Positions 6,115-12,863 of a stretch of 15,645 nucleotides of DNA are shown in pieces. The stretch covers positions 1 to 15,645 of the forward strand of contig NZ_JASLDS010000002.1 of the NCBI RefSeq assembly GCF_030151385.1, in the 5' to 3' direction. Origin of the DNA: Soonwooa sp. (lineage in GTDB: Bacteria > Bacteroidota > Bacteroidia > Flavobacteriales > Weeksellaceae). The notes beneath the pieces were generated by a model. It was not told the origin of the DNA and made no database searches. It worked only from the letters and a program-made list of their open reading frames with translations. Positions within the stretch are counted from its first letter, which is position 1. Every line of letters starts with the position of its first letter. Both the position numbers and the translations under genes were made by a program.

Positions 6115-7077
6115 TTATCTATATCTGTAACCTTGACCATTGATAAAGTTCTCGAATCTAAAGCCAATACTTAGCATAAAACTATTACCAACACTTTGTT
6201 GTAATTCAGACATTCCGAAGTTATAAACCGCTCCAAAAGTAAAGTTACCAACGCGACCTTTAATAACTGGCGAGAGTCCTAGGTTTTGACTTCCAACACT
6301 ACTTTTTGCGCTTCTAAAACTAACACCTCCCGAAAAACTTGAACCTTCTGAAAATACTGTCGCTAAAAGGTTAAGATCCATCATACTTGACGAATTGGTG
6401 TTAAGATTCCAAAGTAGAGATGGCGTTAAATATAAGCCATCAGCAAAATGCCAATCGTAACCAGCATTCATAATAATTTTGGTTGGTGAAGGTTCGATAC
6501 CATTAACGATAGGAATATCATTATTTAACGAAATATCCATCACAGAGACACCTCCCGAGAAACCTTGATATTTAACCGCCATACCCAAATTAGCATAAGC
6601 AAGGAAAATATTTTTGTCATATAGAACTGGATCATTTGGATTATCTGGAGTCAATAAAGCTGTATCCAAATTCATATTATAAAAGCTAACGCCAGCACCA
6701 AATGAAAATTGATTCATGCGGTTTTCTTCATCACCAAGTGGTATAAAATAAGCTGAACCCACTGTAATCCCATTTGCAGAAATAGGACCATTTTGATCTC
6801 TAAAGAAAGAAGCACCAACACCTACTCTATCAAAAACATTGGCATGCATACCAACAGATTGCACGTTTGGAGATTCTCCAAAATTAGAAAACTGCTTTTG
6901 GTAATTCAAATTTAAGACTACATCATCGGATTCACCATACAATGCAGGGTTAAACAAGAAGTCACCATCCAACAAATATTGTTGATACATAGGCAAAGTC
7001 TCCTGAGCTTTAACCGTATTTGCATTAAATAAAGCTAAAACAAAAGCAGCGCTAAAAATTTTATAAAGTTTTCTCAC
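6115..7077 (-). CDS. PorP/SprF family type IX secretion/gliding membrane protein
   Basis: 320 residues. A signal peptide (MRKLYKIFSAAFVLALFNANTVKAQ) is followed by the family signature near the mature N-terminus, LPMYQQYLLDGDFLFNPALYG. Repeated amphipathic beta-strand pairs predict an outer-membrane barrel, and the chain ends in an aromatic-rich GFRFENFINGQGYRYR. Members of the family associate with T9SS and the gliding machinery (for example SprF is needed for surface display of the adhesin SprB). Flavobacteria carry many paralogues, so a specific symbol is not justified. It normally pairs with a large adhesin gene, which is not next to this copy. The start is GTG at 7077; no in-frame ATG fits the signal peptide. 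A -7 box lies only four bases upstream of it. Confidence 0.9.
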   Translation of the reverse strand: MRKLYKIFSAAFVLALFNANTVKAQETLPMYQQYLLDGDFLFNPALYGESDDVVLNLNYQKQFSNFGESPNVQSVGMHANVFDRVGVGASFFRDQNGPISANGITVGSAYFIPLGDEENRMNQFSFGAGVSFYNMNLDTALLTPDNPNDPVLYDKNIFLAYANLGMAVKYQGFSGGVSVMDISLNNDIPIVNGIEPSPTKIIMNAGYDWHFADGLYLTPSLLWNLNTNSSSMMDLNLLATVFSEGSSFSGGVSFRSAKSSVGSQNLGLSPVIKGRVGNFTFGAVYNFGMSELQQSVGNSFMLSIGFRFENFINGQGYRYR

Positions 7078-7081
7078 AAGG

Positions 7082-7089
7082 CAAATATA
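7082..7089 (-). promoter_or_regulatory. -7 box (TATATTTG) of the porP/sprF-like gene, possibly leaderless
   Basis: An exact TAnnTTTG match on the minus strand ends four bases before the GTG start. Transcription would begin at or near the start codon. No clear -33 TTG is seen at the normal distance, and the gap is very AT-rich, so chance is possible. Confidence 0.4.
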
Positions 7090-7113
7090 AAAAAATATTG
7101 TTTTAAATAATTT

Positions 7114-8187
7114 TTAATTATTTTCTAAGTACTTTCTCCATTTATCTACAGCTTCTTGCATATCACTAGGCATCGGACTTTCGAAGTACATTTCTTTTTT
7201 TGTCGTAGGATGAACAAATCCTAACGTATGAGCATGCAAAGCGTGTCTTGGTAAAACCTCAAATACATTATTCACAAATTGCTTATACTTTGGCAAATTA
7301 ACACCTCGCAAAATGGTATGACCTTCATAACGCTCATCATTAAACAAGGTATGACCTATATGTTTGAAGTGCGCTCTAATCTGGTGCGTACGTCCAGTTT
7401 CTAGCTTACATTCTACCCAAGTCATGTGACGAAAACGCTCCAAGACTTTGTAATGTGTCACAGCATGTTTCCCATGACTACCATCTTCGTAGACGGCCAT
7501 TTGCATTCTATTTTTCTGGTGGCGTCCGATATGTCCGCGAATCGTTCCCTCGTCTTCAGCAACATTTCCCCAAACAAAAGCCCAATAAAGACGTTTTGTT
7601 TTTCTATCAAAAAATTGCTTTGCCAAATAGCTTAACGCATATTCTGTTTTTGCAATGACCAAAAGCCCCGAAGTATCTTTGTCAATACGATGTACCAATC
7701 CTACTCGATCTAAATCTGAATTAAAATTTGGATCTTTAGCAAAATGGAATGCTAAGGCGTTAACCAAAGTACCGTCCCAATTTCCGAAGCCTGGATGCAC
7801 CACCATTCCAGCATTTTTGTCAACCACAATTAGATCATCATCTTCATAAACGATATTAATAGGAATATCTTGTGGGATAATAACATTTTCTCGTGGTGGA
7901 TGCGCAAGAAGCACGCTAATCTCGTCTCCTGGCTTTACACGATAGTTCTGCTTAACAGGATTCCCATTAACCACAACATTACCAGCGCGACAAGTTTGCG
8001 AAATTTTGTTACGCGATGAGTTTTGTCGATAGATTAACAAAAACTTATCGACACGCAGGGGTTCTTGTTTCTTGTCTACGGTGATATTAAGATGTTCGTA
8101 GAGTCCACTATTCTCATCAGAAAGACCGACTTCATCATTGGACTCTAAAGCTTCGTCAAACTCGTCTTCGAAATTATCCTCTTGCAT
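7114..8187 (-). CDS. rluD: RluD-type 23S rRNA pseudouridine synthase
   Basis: 357 residues from ATG 8187. An in-frame ATG at 8232 is rejected because it lies within a terminator-like hairpin. Residues 43-92 form an S4 RNA-binding domain (RVDKFLLIYRQNSSRNKISQ to VKPGDEISV). The catalytic RluA-family motif is HRIDKDTSGLLVIAK with the nucleophile Asp169; LETGRTHQIRAHF follows. RluD isomerises uridines in helix 69 of 23S rRNA (1911/1915/1917 in E. coli) during 50S maturation. The acidic N-terminal 30 residues are an extension relative to the E. coli enzyme. It sits downstream of the PASTA protein gene with a hairpin between them, and upstream of the porP-like gene. The exact target sites are inferred from the family; RluA-family siblings are the alternative. 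Confidence 0.88.
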   Translation of the reverse strand: MQEDNFEDEFDEALESNDEVGLSDENSGLYEHLNITVDKKQEPLRVDKFLLIYRQNSSRNKISQTCRAGNVVVNGNPVKQNYRVKPGDEISVLLAHPPRENVIIPQDIPINIVYEDDDLIVVDKNAGMVVHPGFGNWDGTLVNALAFHFAKDPNFNSDLDRVGLVHRIDKDTSGLLVIAKTEYALSYLAKQFFDRKTKRLYWAFVWGNVAEDEGTIRGHIGRHQKNRMQMAVYEDGSHGKHAVTHYKVLERFRHMTWVECKLETGRTHQIRAHFKHIGHTLFNDERYEGHTILRGVNLPKYKQFVNNVFEVLPRHALHAHTLGFVHPTTKKEMYFESPMPSDMQEAVDKWRKYLENN

Positions 8188-8200
8188 AGTTATATTTATC

Positions 8201-8232
8201 AAAATTGGCTTCAACAACGAAGCTGAAGCCAT
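8201..8232. terminator. Hairpin between PASTA gene and rluD
   Basis: TGGCTTCA (8206-8213) pairs with TGAAGCCA (8224-8231) around a ten-base loop. On minus it is followed by ATTTTG; on plus by TTTTTT. It can attenuate or end the PASTA-gene transcript and helps place the rluD start at 8187. Confidence 0.65.
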
Positions 8233-8255
8233 TTTTTATATGTTTAAAATTAAAT

Positions 8256-9278
8256 TTATTCTATGATAACCTTTTTCTTTTCTTTAGGTTTTTCGGTTGC
8301 CGCTGGTTTCTTGTCAGAAGAAGTTGCCGCCGGTTTTGTAGATGTTGCAGGCTTTTTCTCTCCTTCAGGTTTTGGCGTTGGTTTCGGCTTTGGTTTTGGT
8401 GCTGGAGGTGGAGGAACAGGATCATCAAAACCATCTGTTGTGTCCTCGTATCGAATTGGTGCAGACACTGCCGTATCAATTCTTGGTCGATACATCATAT
8501 CAAGCTCCCTAACCTTATTAAACATCTCGGCTGGAGTCTTCTTACTTGCCCAAAGGTCAATCTGCATACCTTGGTCTCGAAGTGCACCTGCAGGTGGATC
8601 TTGGTAGTACACAATTGCAGACTCGTCGGCTTTACCAGTTTCATAATCTACAATACCTACTTCAAATAAATTTTGAGCAATAATTTTTTTAGCTTCTTGG
8701 ACGCTACGACCAACCAAATTTGGAATTGTTACATTACGCATTGGTCCAGAACCAATCACCAAATCAACCGAAGAAAACTTAGGTAACAATTCTCCTGGTT
8801 TAATAGGATGTCCTTGGTAAATAATTCTAAGAACCGCGTCTCTCTGGATACTTGGTTCAAAAAGTGTATCACCAACTTTAAGACCTACTAGGTTAAGTTG
8901 ATTAAATGCCAAACCTTTGTAACGATCGATAATATCTGGCACCGAAACTTTTGCCCAAGTTCTTGGATTAACTTTCAAAAGGACAGTTCTTCCGCCTTTA
9001 ACATGTGAGCCTGGAGAAGGTGAAATCATCAAGACTTGGAAAGGCTTGTATACTGGATTGTATTGCGCACTGTCTACCTCATATTCTAGACCAGAATCGT
9101 CTAAAACTTTGATGGCTTGGTGCACCGTCATATTAACTACATTAGGAACAGGAATTTCTTCACCATGCTTGGTGTGATATTCTAACCAACGGAAAGTTGA
9201 CCACACTAGACCAGCAAATACTGCCATAGCGAGCACAATGTTGACAAGAACTTTCCAGTTGAAAAGAGATTTGAACAT
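8256..9278 (-). CDS. Membrane-anchored protein with three PASTA domains
   Basis: 340 residues from ATG 9278 (MFKSLFNWKVLVN). An upstream TTG frame extension would put charged residues before the anchor and was rejected. Residues 9-30 form one transmembrane segment. Three PASTA units follow: about 43-105 (IPVPNVVNMTVHQAIKVL), 112-179 (VSVPDIIDRYKGLAFNQL) and 186-250 (VTIPNLVGRSVQEAKKII). The last 70 residues are a low-complexity Pro/Lys/Ala tail (PPPPAPKPKPKPTPKP). PASTA domains bind peptidoglycan or beta-lactams in other bacteria. Here there is no kinase or penicillin-binding domain attached, so the role is a periplasmic cell-wall sensor or scaffold by inference. It is divergent from ddl, which makes the D-Ala-D-Ala of the same wall precursor. 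Confidence 0.88.
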   Translation of the reverse strand: MFKSLFNWKVLVNIVLAMAVFAGLVWSTFRWLEYHTKHGEEIPVPNVVNMTVHQAIKVLDDSGLEYEVDSAQYNPVYKPFQVLMISPSPGSHVKGGRTVLLKVNPRTWAKVSVPDIIDRYKGLAFNQLNLVGLKVGDTLFEPSIQRDAVLRIIYQGHPIKPGELLPKFSSVDLVIGSGPMRNVTIPNLVGRSVQEAKKIIAQNLFEVGIVDYETGKADESAIVYYQDPPAGALRDQGMQIDLWASKKTPAEMFNKVRELDMMYRPRIDTAVSAPIRYEDTTDGFDDPVPPPPAPKPKPKPTPKPEGEKKPATSTKPAATSSDKKPAATEKPKEKKKVIIE

Positions 9279-9308
9279 AAGCTTTTGTTTTGTTACAAAA
9301 ATATCTAG

Positions 9309-9316
9309 CAAATATA
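9309..9316 (-). promoter_or_regulatory. -7 box of the PASTA-protein gene
   Basis: TATATTTG on the minus strand, an exact TAnnTTTG match 30 bases before the ATG. No clear -33 element was found at the usual distance. Confidence 0.5.
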
Positions 9317-9370
9317 GATAATAATTTTTGTATTTTTTTTCTTGTCACTTCATTTTTTGTGCCATTTTGC

Positions 9371-9445
9371 GATAGGGATAGCAGCGGATATCCTTCTGAA
9401 GAAACGGCGAAAGCCTCGGACAGAAGATAGCAGCGAATAGCCCGG
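9371..9445. repeat. GC-richer structured intergenic element
   Basis: It contains two direct copies of GATAGCAGCGRATA (9377-9390 and 9426-9439, period 49). Between them CTTCTG (9393-9398) pairs with CAGAAG (9421-9426), enclosing a GGC-GAAA-GCC hairpin with a GNRA loop (9406-9415). The composition is clearly richer in G+C than its flanks. It lies upstream of the ddl promoter box, so it is not part of the ddl leader unless a further promoter exists. From memory the GATAGCAGCG...AATAGCCCGG wording recurs in other flavobacterial genomes; not verifiable here. Confidence 0.45.
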
Positions 9446-9535
9446 CCGCAACTGTGCCAAGGAAAAAGCTAGGAAAAGTTGCGGAATCGCCCAAAAATAA
9501 AAAGCAAAGGAGACTGTCCTTGTTGATAAAATTTT

Positions 9536-9543
9536 TACATTTG
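9536..9543 (+). promoter_or_regulatory. -7 box of the ddl-coaD operon
   Basis: TACATTTG matches TAnnTTTG exactly, 18 bases before the ddl ATG. TTG trinucleotides lie at 9520-9525, closer than the usual -33 spacing, so only the -7 element is well supported. Confidence 0.5.
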
Positions 9544-9561
9544 TTGCCATATAAATCTGTT

Positions 9562-10554
9562 ATGGAAAAGAAAAACATAGCTGTTGTTATGGGCGGCTAT
9601 TCTGACGAATATGTGGTGTCTCTGAAAAGTGGACAATTGATCTACGATTCGTTGGACCGCGAAAAATACAATGTTTATAAAATTGTAATTCTAAAGGATT
9701 CGTGGTATTTCCTCGATGAAAACGAGCAAAAACACGACATCAACAAAGCCGATTTTTCGGTGACGTTGGACAATGATAAAGTATTAAAATTTGATGCTTG
9801 CTTCAATATTATCCACGGAACGCCTGGCGAAAATGGAATTCTACAAGCCTATTGGGATGCTGTTGGACAACGTTATACAGGCTGTAACTTCTACCAAAGT
9901 GCCTTGACTTTTAATAAAAAAGATACCTTGGCGGTTTTGTCAAAATATAATATTCCGTCTGCGAAAAGCATCTATCTAAGAAAAGGCGAACACATCGATC
10001 AAGACAAAATAGTTGCAGAACTGGGACTTCCGGTTTTTGTAAAACCTAACCAATCTGGAAGCAGCCTCGGAATTTCGAAGGTTAAAGACATTGCAGAACT
10101 TGCGAAAGCGATTGAAATCGCTTACAAAGAAGATAACGAAATCCTTATCGAAAGCTTCTTGGACGGCACAGAAGTTTCCGTTGGAGTTTTGGATTATCAA
10201 GGAAAAACCATTGTTTTGGGTATTACTGAGATTGTTCCTGATAACGAGTTTTTCGATTATCAAGCTAAATACGAAGGTGCATCGCAAGAGATTACACCTG
10301 CCAGAATTGATGAAGAAACGCGCAAAAAAGTGGAAGAAATTTCGATTCGTGCGTACGATTCTCTTGGTATGAGCGGTTTCTCTAGAAGTGAGTATATCAT
10401 TATGAATGGCGAACCTTATATGTTGGAAATGAATACCAATCCTGGATTTTCGCCTGCGAGTATCTTGCCGCAACAAGCCAAAATCTACGGTATCAGCATC
10501 CAAGACCTTTGTGGTAATGAAGTAGAAAAAGCACTTAAAAAGCCTTTACATTAA
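9562..10554 (+). CDS. ddl: D-alanine--D-alanine ligase
   Basis: 330 residues from ATG 9562. It is an ATP-grasp enzyme joining two D-alanines for the peptidoglycan stem peptide in the cytoplasm. Visible landmarks are GGYSDEYVVSL at 11-21 (N-terminal substrate loop), HGTPGENG at 85-92, KPNQSGSSLGISKVK at 161-175 (ATP loop) and LEMNTNPGFSPASILPQQA at 288-306 (metal and D-Ala binding). The usual metal-binding Asp of the RVDF motif is replaced by Glu in RSEYI at 275-279, a conservative change. Length is normal. coaD follows after 15 bases in the same direction, so they form an operon. The wall-binding PASTA protein gene is divergent. Confidence 0.93.
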   Translation: MEKKNIAVVMGGYSDEYVVSLKSGQLIYDSLDREKYNVYKIVILKDSWYFLDENEQKHDINKADFSVTLDNDKVLKFDACFNIIHGTPGENGILQAYWDAVGQRYTGCNFYQSALTFNKKDTLAVLSKYNIPSAKSIYLRKGEHIDQDKIVAELGLPVFVKPNQSGSSLGISKVKDIAELAKAIEIAYKEDNEILIESFLDGTEVSVGVLDYQGKTIVLGITEIVPDNEFFDYQAKYEGASQEITPARIDEETRKKVEEISIRAYDSLGMSGFSRSEYIIMNGEPYMLEMNTNPGFSPASILPQQAKIYGISIQDLCGNEVEKALKKPLH

Positions 10555-10569
10555 TATAAACTAAAACTA

Positions 10570-11031
10570 ATGAGAATAGCAGTTTTCCCTGGTTCTTTTG
10601 ACCCAATCACACTTGGACATTACGATATCGTCGAAAGGGCTGCACCATTATTTGACAAAATAATTATTGCCATCGGCAGAAACTCGAAGAAGAATTATAT
10701 GTTTTCTTTGGAGCAACGTAAAGAGTTTATTCGTAATTCTTTCAAAGATTTTCCGAATGTTGAAGTGGACGATTTCGAAGGTTTGACCGTCGATTACTGT
10801 AAAAGTAAAGGCGTTAACTTTATCCTAAGAGGTTTGAGAAATCCTGCCGATTTTGAGTTCGAAAAAGCGATTGCACAGACCAACCGAGCTTTGACAAGAG
10901 AGAATGTTGTTGAAACTATTTTCCTACTAACATCTTCTGGAAAATCCTTTATCAGCAGTAGCATCGTAAGAGAAATTATCTCTTTCGGTGGTAACTATGA
11001 GATTATGGTTCCAGATGCAGTGAGAGTTTAA
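10570..11031 (+). CDS. coaD: Phosphopantetheine adenylyltransferase
   Basis: 153 residues, the usual size. It converts 4'-phosphopantetheine and ATP to dephospho-CoA and pyrophosphate, the penultimate step of coenzyme A synthesis. The nucleotidyltransferase signature TLGH lies at 14-17 within GSFDPITLGHYDI. FILRGLRNPADFEFE (substrate binding) and the C-terminal ISSSIVREI motif are present. It is the second gene after ddl, 15 bases downstream, and ends in a very strong intrinsic terminator 20 bases past the stop. Confidence 0.95.
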   Translation: MRIAVFPGSFDPITLGHYDIVERAAPLFDKIIIAIGRNSKKNYMFSLEQRKEFIRNSFKDFPNVEVDDFEGLTVDYCKSKGVNFILRGLRNPADFEFEKAIAQTNRALTRENVVETIFLLTSSGKSFISSSIVREIISFGGNYEIMVPDAVRV

Positions 11032-11052
11032 TTGCTTTTAAATATAAAATAT

Positions 11053-11087
11053 AAACTCCGAACACTTTTAGTGTTCGGAGTTTTTTT
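11053..11087 (+). terminator. Strong intrinsic terminator of ddl-coaD
   Basis: AAACTCCGAACAC (11053-11065) pairs perfectly over 13 bases with GTGTTCGGAGTTT (11071-11083) around TTTTA, with a T run through 11087. It lies between convergent coaD and slipin genes and may serve both; on minus the following run (TTTATATTTT) is weaker. Confidence 0.95.
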
Positions 11088-11104
11088 ATGCAATCCAACA
11101 ATAA

Positions 11105-12199
11105 TTATTTGGAAAAAATTTCTTTCAATTGCGTTACGATGTTTCCACCACCAGAAACCGAAATTGTATTAATTTTTTCAGAAATTTTCTCGATGTATTC
11201 CATTTCTTTTAGTTTCCACAACATTTGATTTTCTCCCATCAATTTGGCAGTGTTTAACAAACTACGTGTTGAGGCAGTCTCTTCGCGACGCATAATTGTA
11301 TTGGCTTGCGCTTTTTTCTCCGCAACCAAAACTTGATTCATGATATCCTTTATTTCTCCTGGAAGAATAATATCTTTAATACCTGTCGATATTAATTTAA
11401 CACCAAGTTCGGACGCTTCAGCTTTAACTTCGTCTAAAACTAAAGAAGAAATCTCTATTTTGCTTTCCATCAATTGGTCCAAAGTGAAACCTCCCACAAA
11501 ATTACGCACTGCCATTTGCAACATTACGTAAAGTTGTTTTTCGAATTCCTTGTTTTCCAACAAAGCCTTTTCGATGTCCTCCACAATGTATTGTGCGATA
11601 AAGTTAATACGTAATTGCGCCTTATCTTTAGTCAAAATTTCTTGTCCTAAAATCTCTAAAGTCTTTTGACGAACATCTATTTTCTCCAATGAAATCTGGT
11701 AATCATTTTTCCAAAACACGTACAAACCTGGATCTAGAATTTTCTCCATTTTACCGTTTACAAAAAATAATCCACGCTCATGTACATCAACCGACAACAC
11801 ACGAATCAATTGTAAAATTTCTGACTTTTGATATAGATTTTTATTGATAGAAGCGTCGACTTCCAAAACCGAAGTATCATAAATTCGAAATTCTCGATTA
11901 ATATGAGATTTCCAAAAAATATGACGCCCAGCATGCAATACGCTGACATAGTTTTTGTTTTCGTACATCAATGCCACTTCATTATCTTTAAGCTCGACAA
12001 CATCCACTAAAGCCGCAAACTTTTCTTCTTTTAATAAATAATCAATGTTTTCAAATTTTGGAAAGTTCTTGCTTAACTCAAAAACATTAGTTTCTTTACC
12101 AAATCCAACCCAATATTTACCCTCAATTAACACATCAATTAATCGTTCATTTTTGAACACCAATGCGACTTCATTTAATTTTACGTTTAAATTTTTCAT
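11105..12199 (-). CDS. Slipin-family SPFH/Band 7 protein
   Basis: 364 residues. The central region (about 100-290) has the SPFH/Band 7 pattern of slipins: EVALMYENKNYVSVLHAGRH, then VHERGLFFVNGKMEKILDPG, VDVRQ-like KIDVRQKTLEILGQEILTKD and the helical SELGVKLISTGIKDIILPGEI segment. A predicted coiled, charged C-terminus follows (MNQVLVAEKKAQANTIMRREE). Two tandem repeats of the EVALxxxxxxxxxVLxxGxxxxW kind occur at the N-terminus. No transmembrane segment is visible, so it is probably soluble or peripherally attached. SPFH proteins form oligomeric rings or scaffolds. Slipins are recurrent partners of RtcB in bacterial RNA-repair operons (established context). Here the gene is preceded by a structured leader with tRNA-like modules and a divergent WYL regulator. 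No RtcB is adjacent: coaD is convergent downstream. Confidence 0.85.
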   Translation of the reverse strand: MKNLNVKLNEVALVFKNERLIDVLIEGKYWVGFGKETNVFELSKNFPKFENIDYLLKEEKFAALVDVVELKDNEVALMYENKNYVSVLHAGRHIFWKSHINREFRIYDTSVLEVDASINKNLYQKSEILQLIRVLSVDVHERGLFFVNGKMEKILDPGLYVFWKNDYQISLEKIDVRQKTLEILGQEILTKDKAQLRINFIAQYIVEDIEKALLENKEFEKQLYVMLQMAVRNFVGGFTLDQLMESKIEISSLVLDEVKAEASELGVKLISTGIKDIILPGEIKDIMNQVLVAEKKAQANTIMRREETASTRSLLNTAKLMGENQMLWKLKEMEYIEKISEKINTISVSGGGNIVTQLKEIFSK

Positions 12200-12245
12200 A
12201 TCTGTTTATTTTTTTTAAATTTTTAAAATCAAAAGCATCTCGTAC

Positions 12246-12305
12246 AAATCCAAAGCTCGCGACGGAAACCCGATGTTGTCATAATCTTTGGTAGATTTTG
12301 GATTT
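12246..12305 (-). other. Alternative hairpins near the slipin start
   Basis: AAATCCAAA (12246-12254 on plus) pairs with TTTGGATTT (12297-12305), and CCAAAG (12250-12255) pairs with CTTTGG (12286-12291). Both use the same arm, so the two folds exclude each other. The site lies 50 bases before the slipin ATG on the minus strand and could influence its translation; inferred from complementarity only. Confidence 0.35.
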
Positions 12306-12336
12306 CAAAATTTTAAACTTTTTAAAATCGCAAAAT

Positions 12337-12384
12337 ACACTTGACTAATCCTCGACCGAGTTTGCAAAGTGCTAAACCAAGTGT
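12337..12384 (-). other. Stem-loop in the slipin leader
   Basis: ACACTTG (12337-12343) pairs with CAAGTGT (12378-12384), enclosing 34 bases that contain a small CTCG-GT-CGAG stem on the minus strand. Part of the long structured leader; function unknown. Confidence 0.35.
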
Positions 12385-12440
12385 CATCTGATATTTTATT
12401 CAAAATCATCAAATGACTGACTTGTACAAGATTGCTTTAG

Positions 12441-12471
12441 GAATAGTTTTTAGAAGCTATTCGGACTTCTA
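12441..12471 (-). other. Candidate compact H-type pseudoknot
   Basis: Two interleaved six-base stems: GAATAG (12441-12446) with CTATTC (12457-12462), and TAGAAG (12451-12456) with CTTCTA (12466-12471). The stems abut at 12456/12457, with connecting loops of four and three bases, which is geometrically feasible. It directly follows tRNA-like module P3 in the minus-strand transcript. Alternatively the two hairpins may simply be alternatives. Confidence 0.45.
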
Positions 12472-12476
12472 GATAA

Positions 12477-12545
12477 TTGGAACCTAAATCCAGTGCGTCT
12501 ACCGTTTCGCCATTCCAAAAAATTGGAAGCAGGACTCGAACCTGC
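12477..12545 (-). ncRNA. tRNA-like module P3: permuted tRNA-Leu(UAG)-like
   Basis: Reading the minus strand from 12545: T arm GCAGG-TTCGAGT-CCTGC (12545-12529); then TTCCAA and TTGGAA (12528-12523 and 12518-12513), a six-base acceptor-like stem closed by TTTT; then TG and D arm GCG-AAACGGTAGA-CGC (12510-12495); then anticodon arm CTGGA-TTTAGGT-TCCAA (12493-12477) with one C-A mismatch. The D and anticodon arms read like a bacterial tRNA-Leu with anticodon UAG. T arm and 3' acceptor strand precede the 5' acceptor strand, so the order is circularly permuted, opened in the variable region. It cannot be charged as drawn because no free 3' end exists. Confidence 0.65.
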
Positions 12546-12554
12546 AATCAAAGG

Positions 12555-12623
12555 CTTGCTACTCTAACCAAACTGAGTTATCTTGCATTAACAAGAGCGG
12601 GAATCGAACCCGCGACCAACAAG
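12555..12623 (-). ncRNA. tRNA-like module P2: complete circularly permuted cloverleaf
   Basis: On minus from 12623: 3' anticodon-stem strand CTTGT; five-base variable region TGGTC; T arm GCGGG-TTCGATT-CCCGC (12613-12597); acceptor strands TCTTGT (12596-12591) and GCAAGA (12586-12581), six pairs closed by TAAT; TA; D arm ACTC-AGTTTGGTTA-GAGT (12578-12561); one A; then 5' anticodon-stem strand GCAAG (12559-12555), which pairs with CTTGT through four Watson-Crick pairs and one G-U. Every spacing equals that of a normal tRNA, but the ends fall in the anticodon loop and the acceptor ends are joined. Elbow residues (GG in the D loop, TTCGA in the T loop) are intact. Confidence 0.7.
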
Positions 12624-12627
12624 TAAT

Positions 12628-12680
12628 TACTCTGCTAACCACTAAGCTACAAAGGGAGGAATCGAACCTCCGTACGAGTA
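12628..12680 (-). ncRNA. tRNA-like module P1: permuted, acceptor stem missing
   Basis: On minus from 12680: TACTC; GTAC; T arm GGAGG-TTCGATT-CCTCC (12671-12655); a five-base linker CTTTG in place of the acceptor stem; TA; D arm GCT-TAGTGGTT-AGC (12647-12634); A; then GAGTA (12632-12628), which pairs perfectly with TACTC as an anticodon stem. Four bases separate it from P2. Alternatively CTTTGTAG (12654-12647) can pair with CTACAAAG at 12782-12775, an eight-base stem that would give this T arm a distant 5' acceptor strand. Confidence 0.6.
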
Positions 12681-12863
12681 AAGAAGCAACTTTCCAAAAC
12701 ATCCACCAGTATACTAAGTCCGAAACAAACCCAGCACTACATAGCTATACAGAAACTACCGACAAGGATTTCTGCTTTGTAGAATTGCTATTTCCTTTTG
12801 AGAAATATTTTTATTAAGCCTAAAGCTTTTCAATGATCTATATATCTGTCGTTATTGACTTTA
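12681..12863 (-). other. 5' part of the slipin leader, degraded or unassigned structure
   Basis: Between the proposed promoter and P1. It contains CAGAAA (12774-12769 on minus) pairing with TTTCTG (12755-12750), and a D-arm-like GTAT-ACTGGTGG-ATGT near 12714-12699. CTACAAAG at 12782-12775 matches CTTTGTAG at 12654-12647. It may hold a fourth, decayed tRNA-like unit, but I cannot complete a cloverleaf. No protein-coding frame is seen. Confidence 0.35.

Noticed and set aside
8205..8669. Long plus-strand frame rich in Cys, Arg and Trp
   Set aside because: Antisense to the low-complexity Pro/Lys/Ala tail of the PASTA protein, which creates long spurious frames by codon bias.
9345..9578. Minus-strand frames of 66-77 codons across the GC-rich element
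   Set aside because: They overlap the ddl start and the repeat element, show no domain and alternate between frames; better explained by the structured repeat.
9976..10503. Minus-strand 175-codon frame
   Set aside because: Shadow of ddl, which is complete with all ATP-grasp motifs on the plus strand.
12477..12680. Ordinary tandem tRNA genes
   Set aside because: In normal order the acceptor strands of each unit do not pair, anticodon loops are missing (for example AGTAA directly followed by TTACT), and the stems match only in permuted order.
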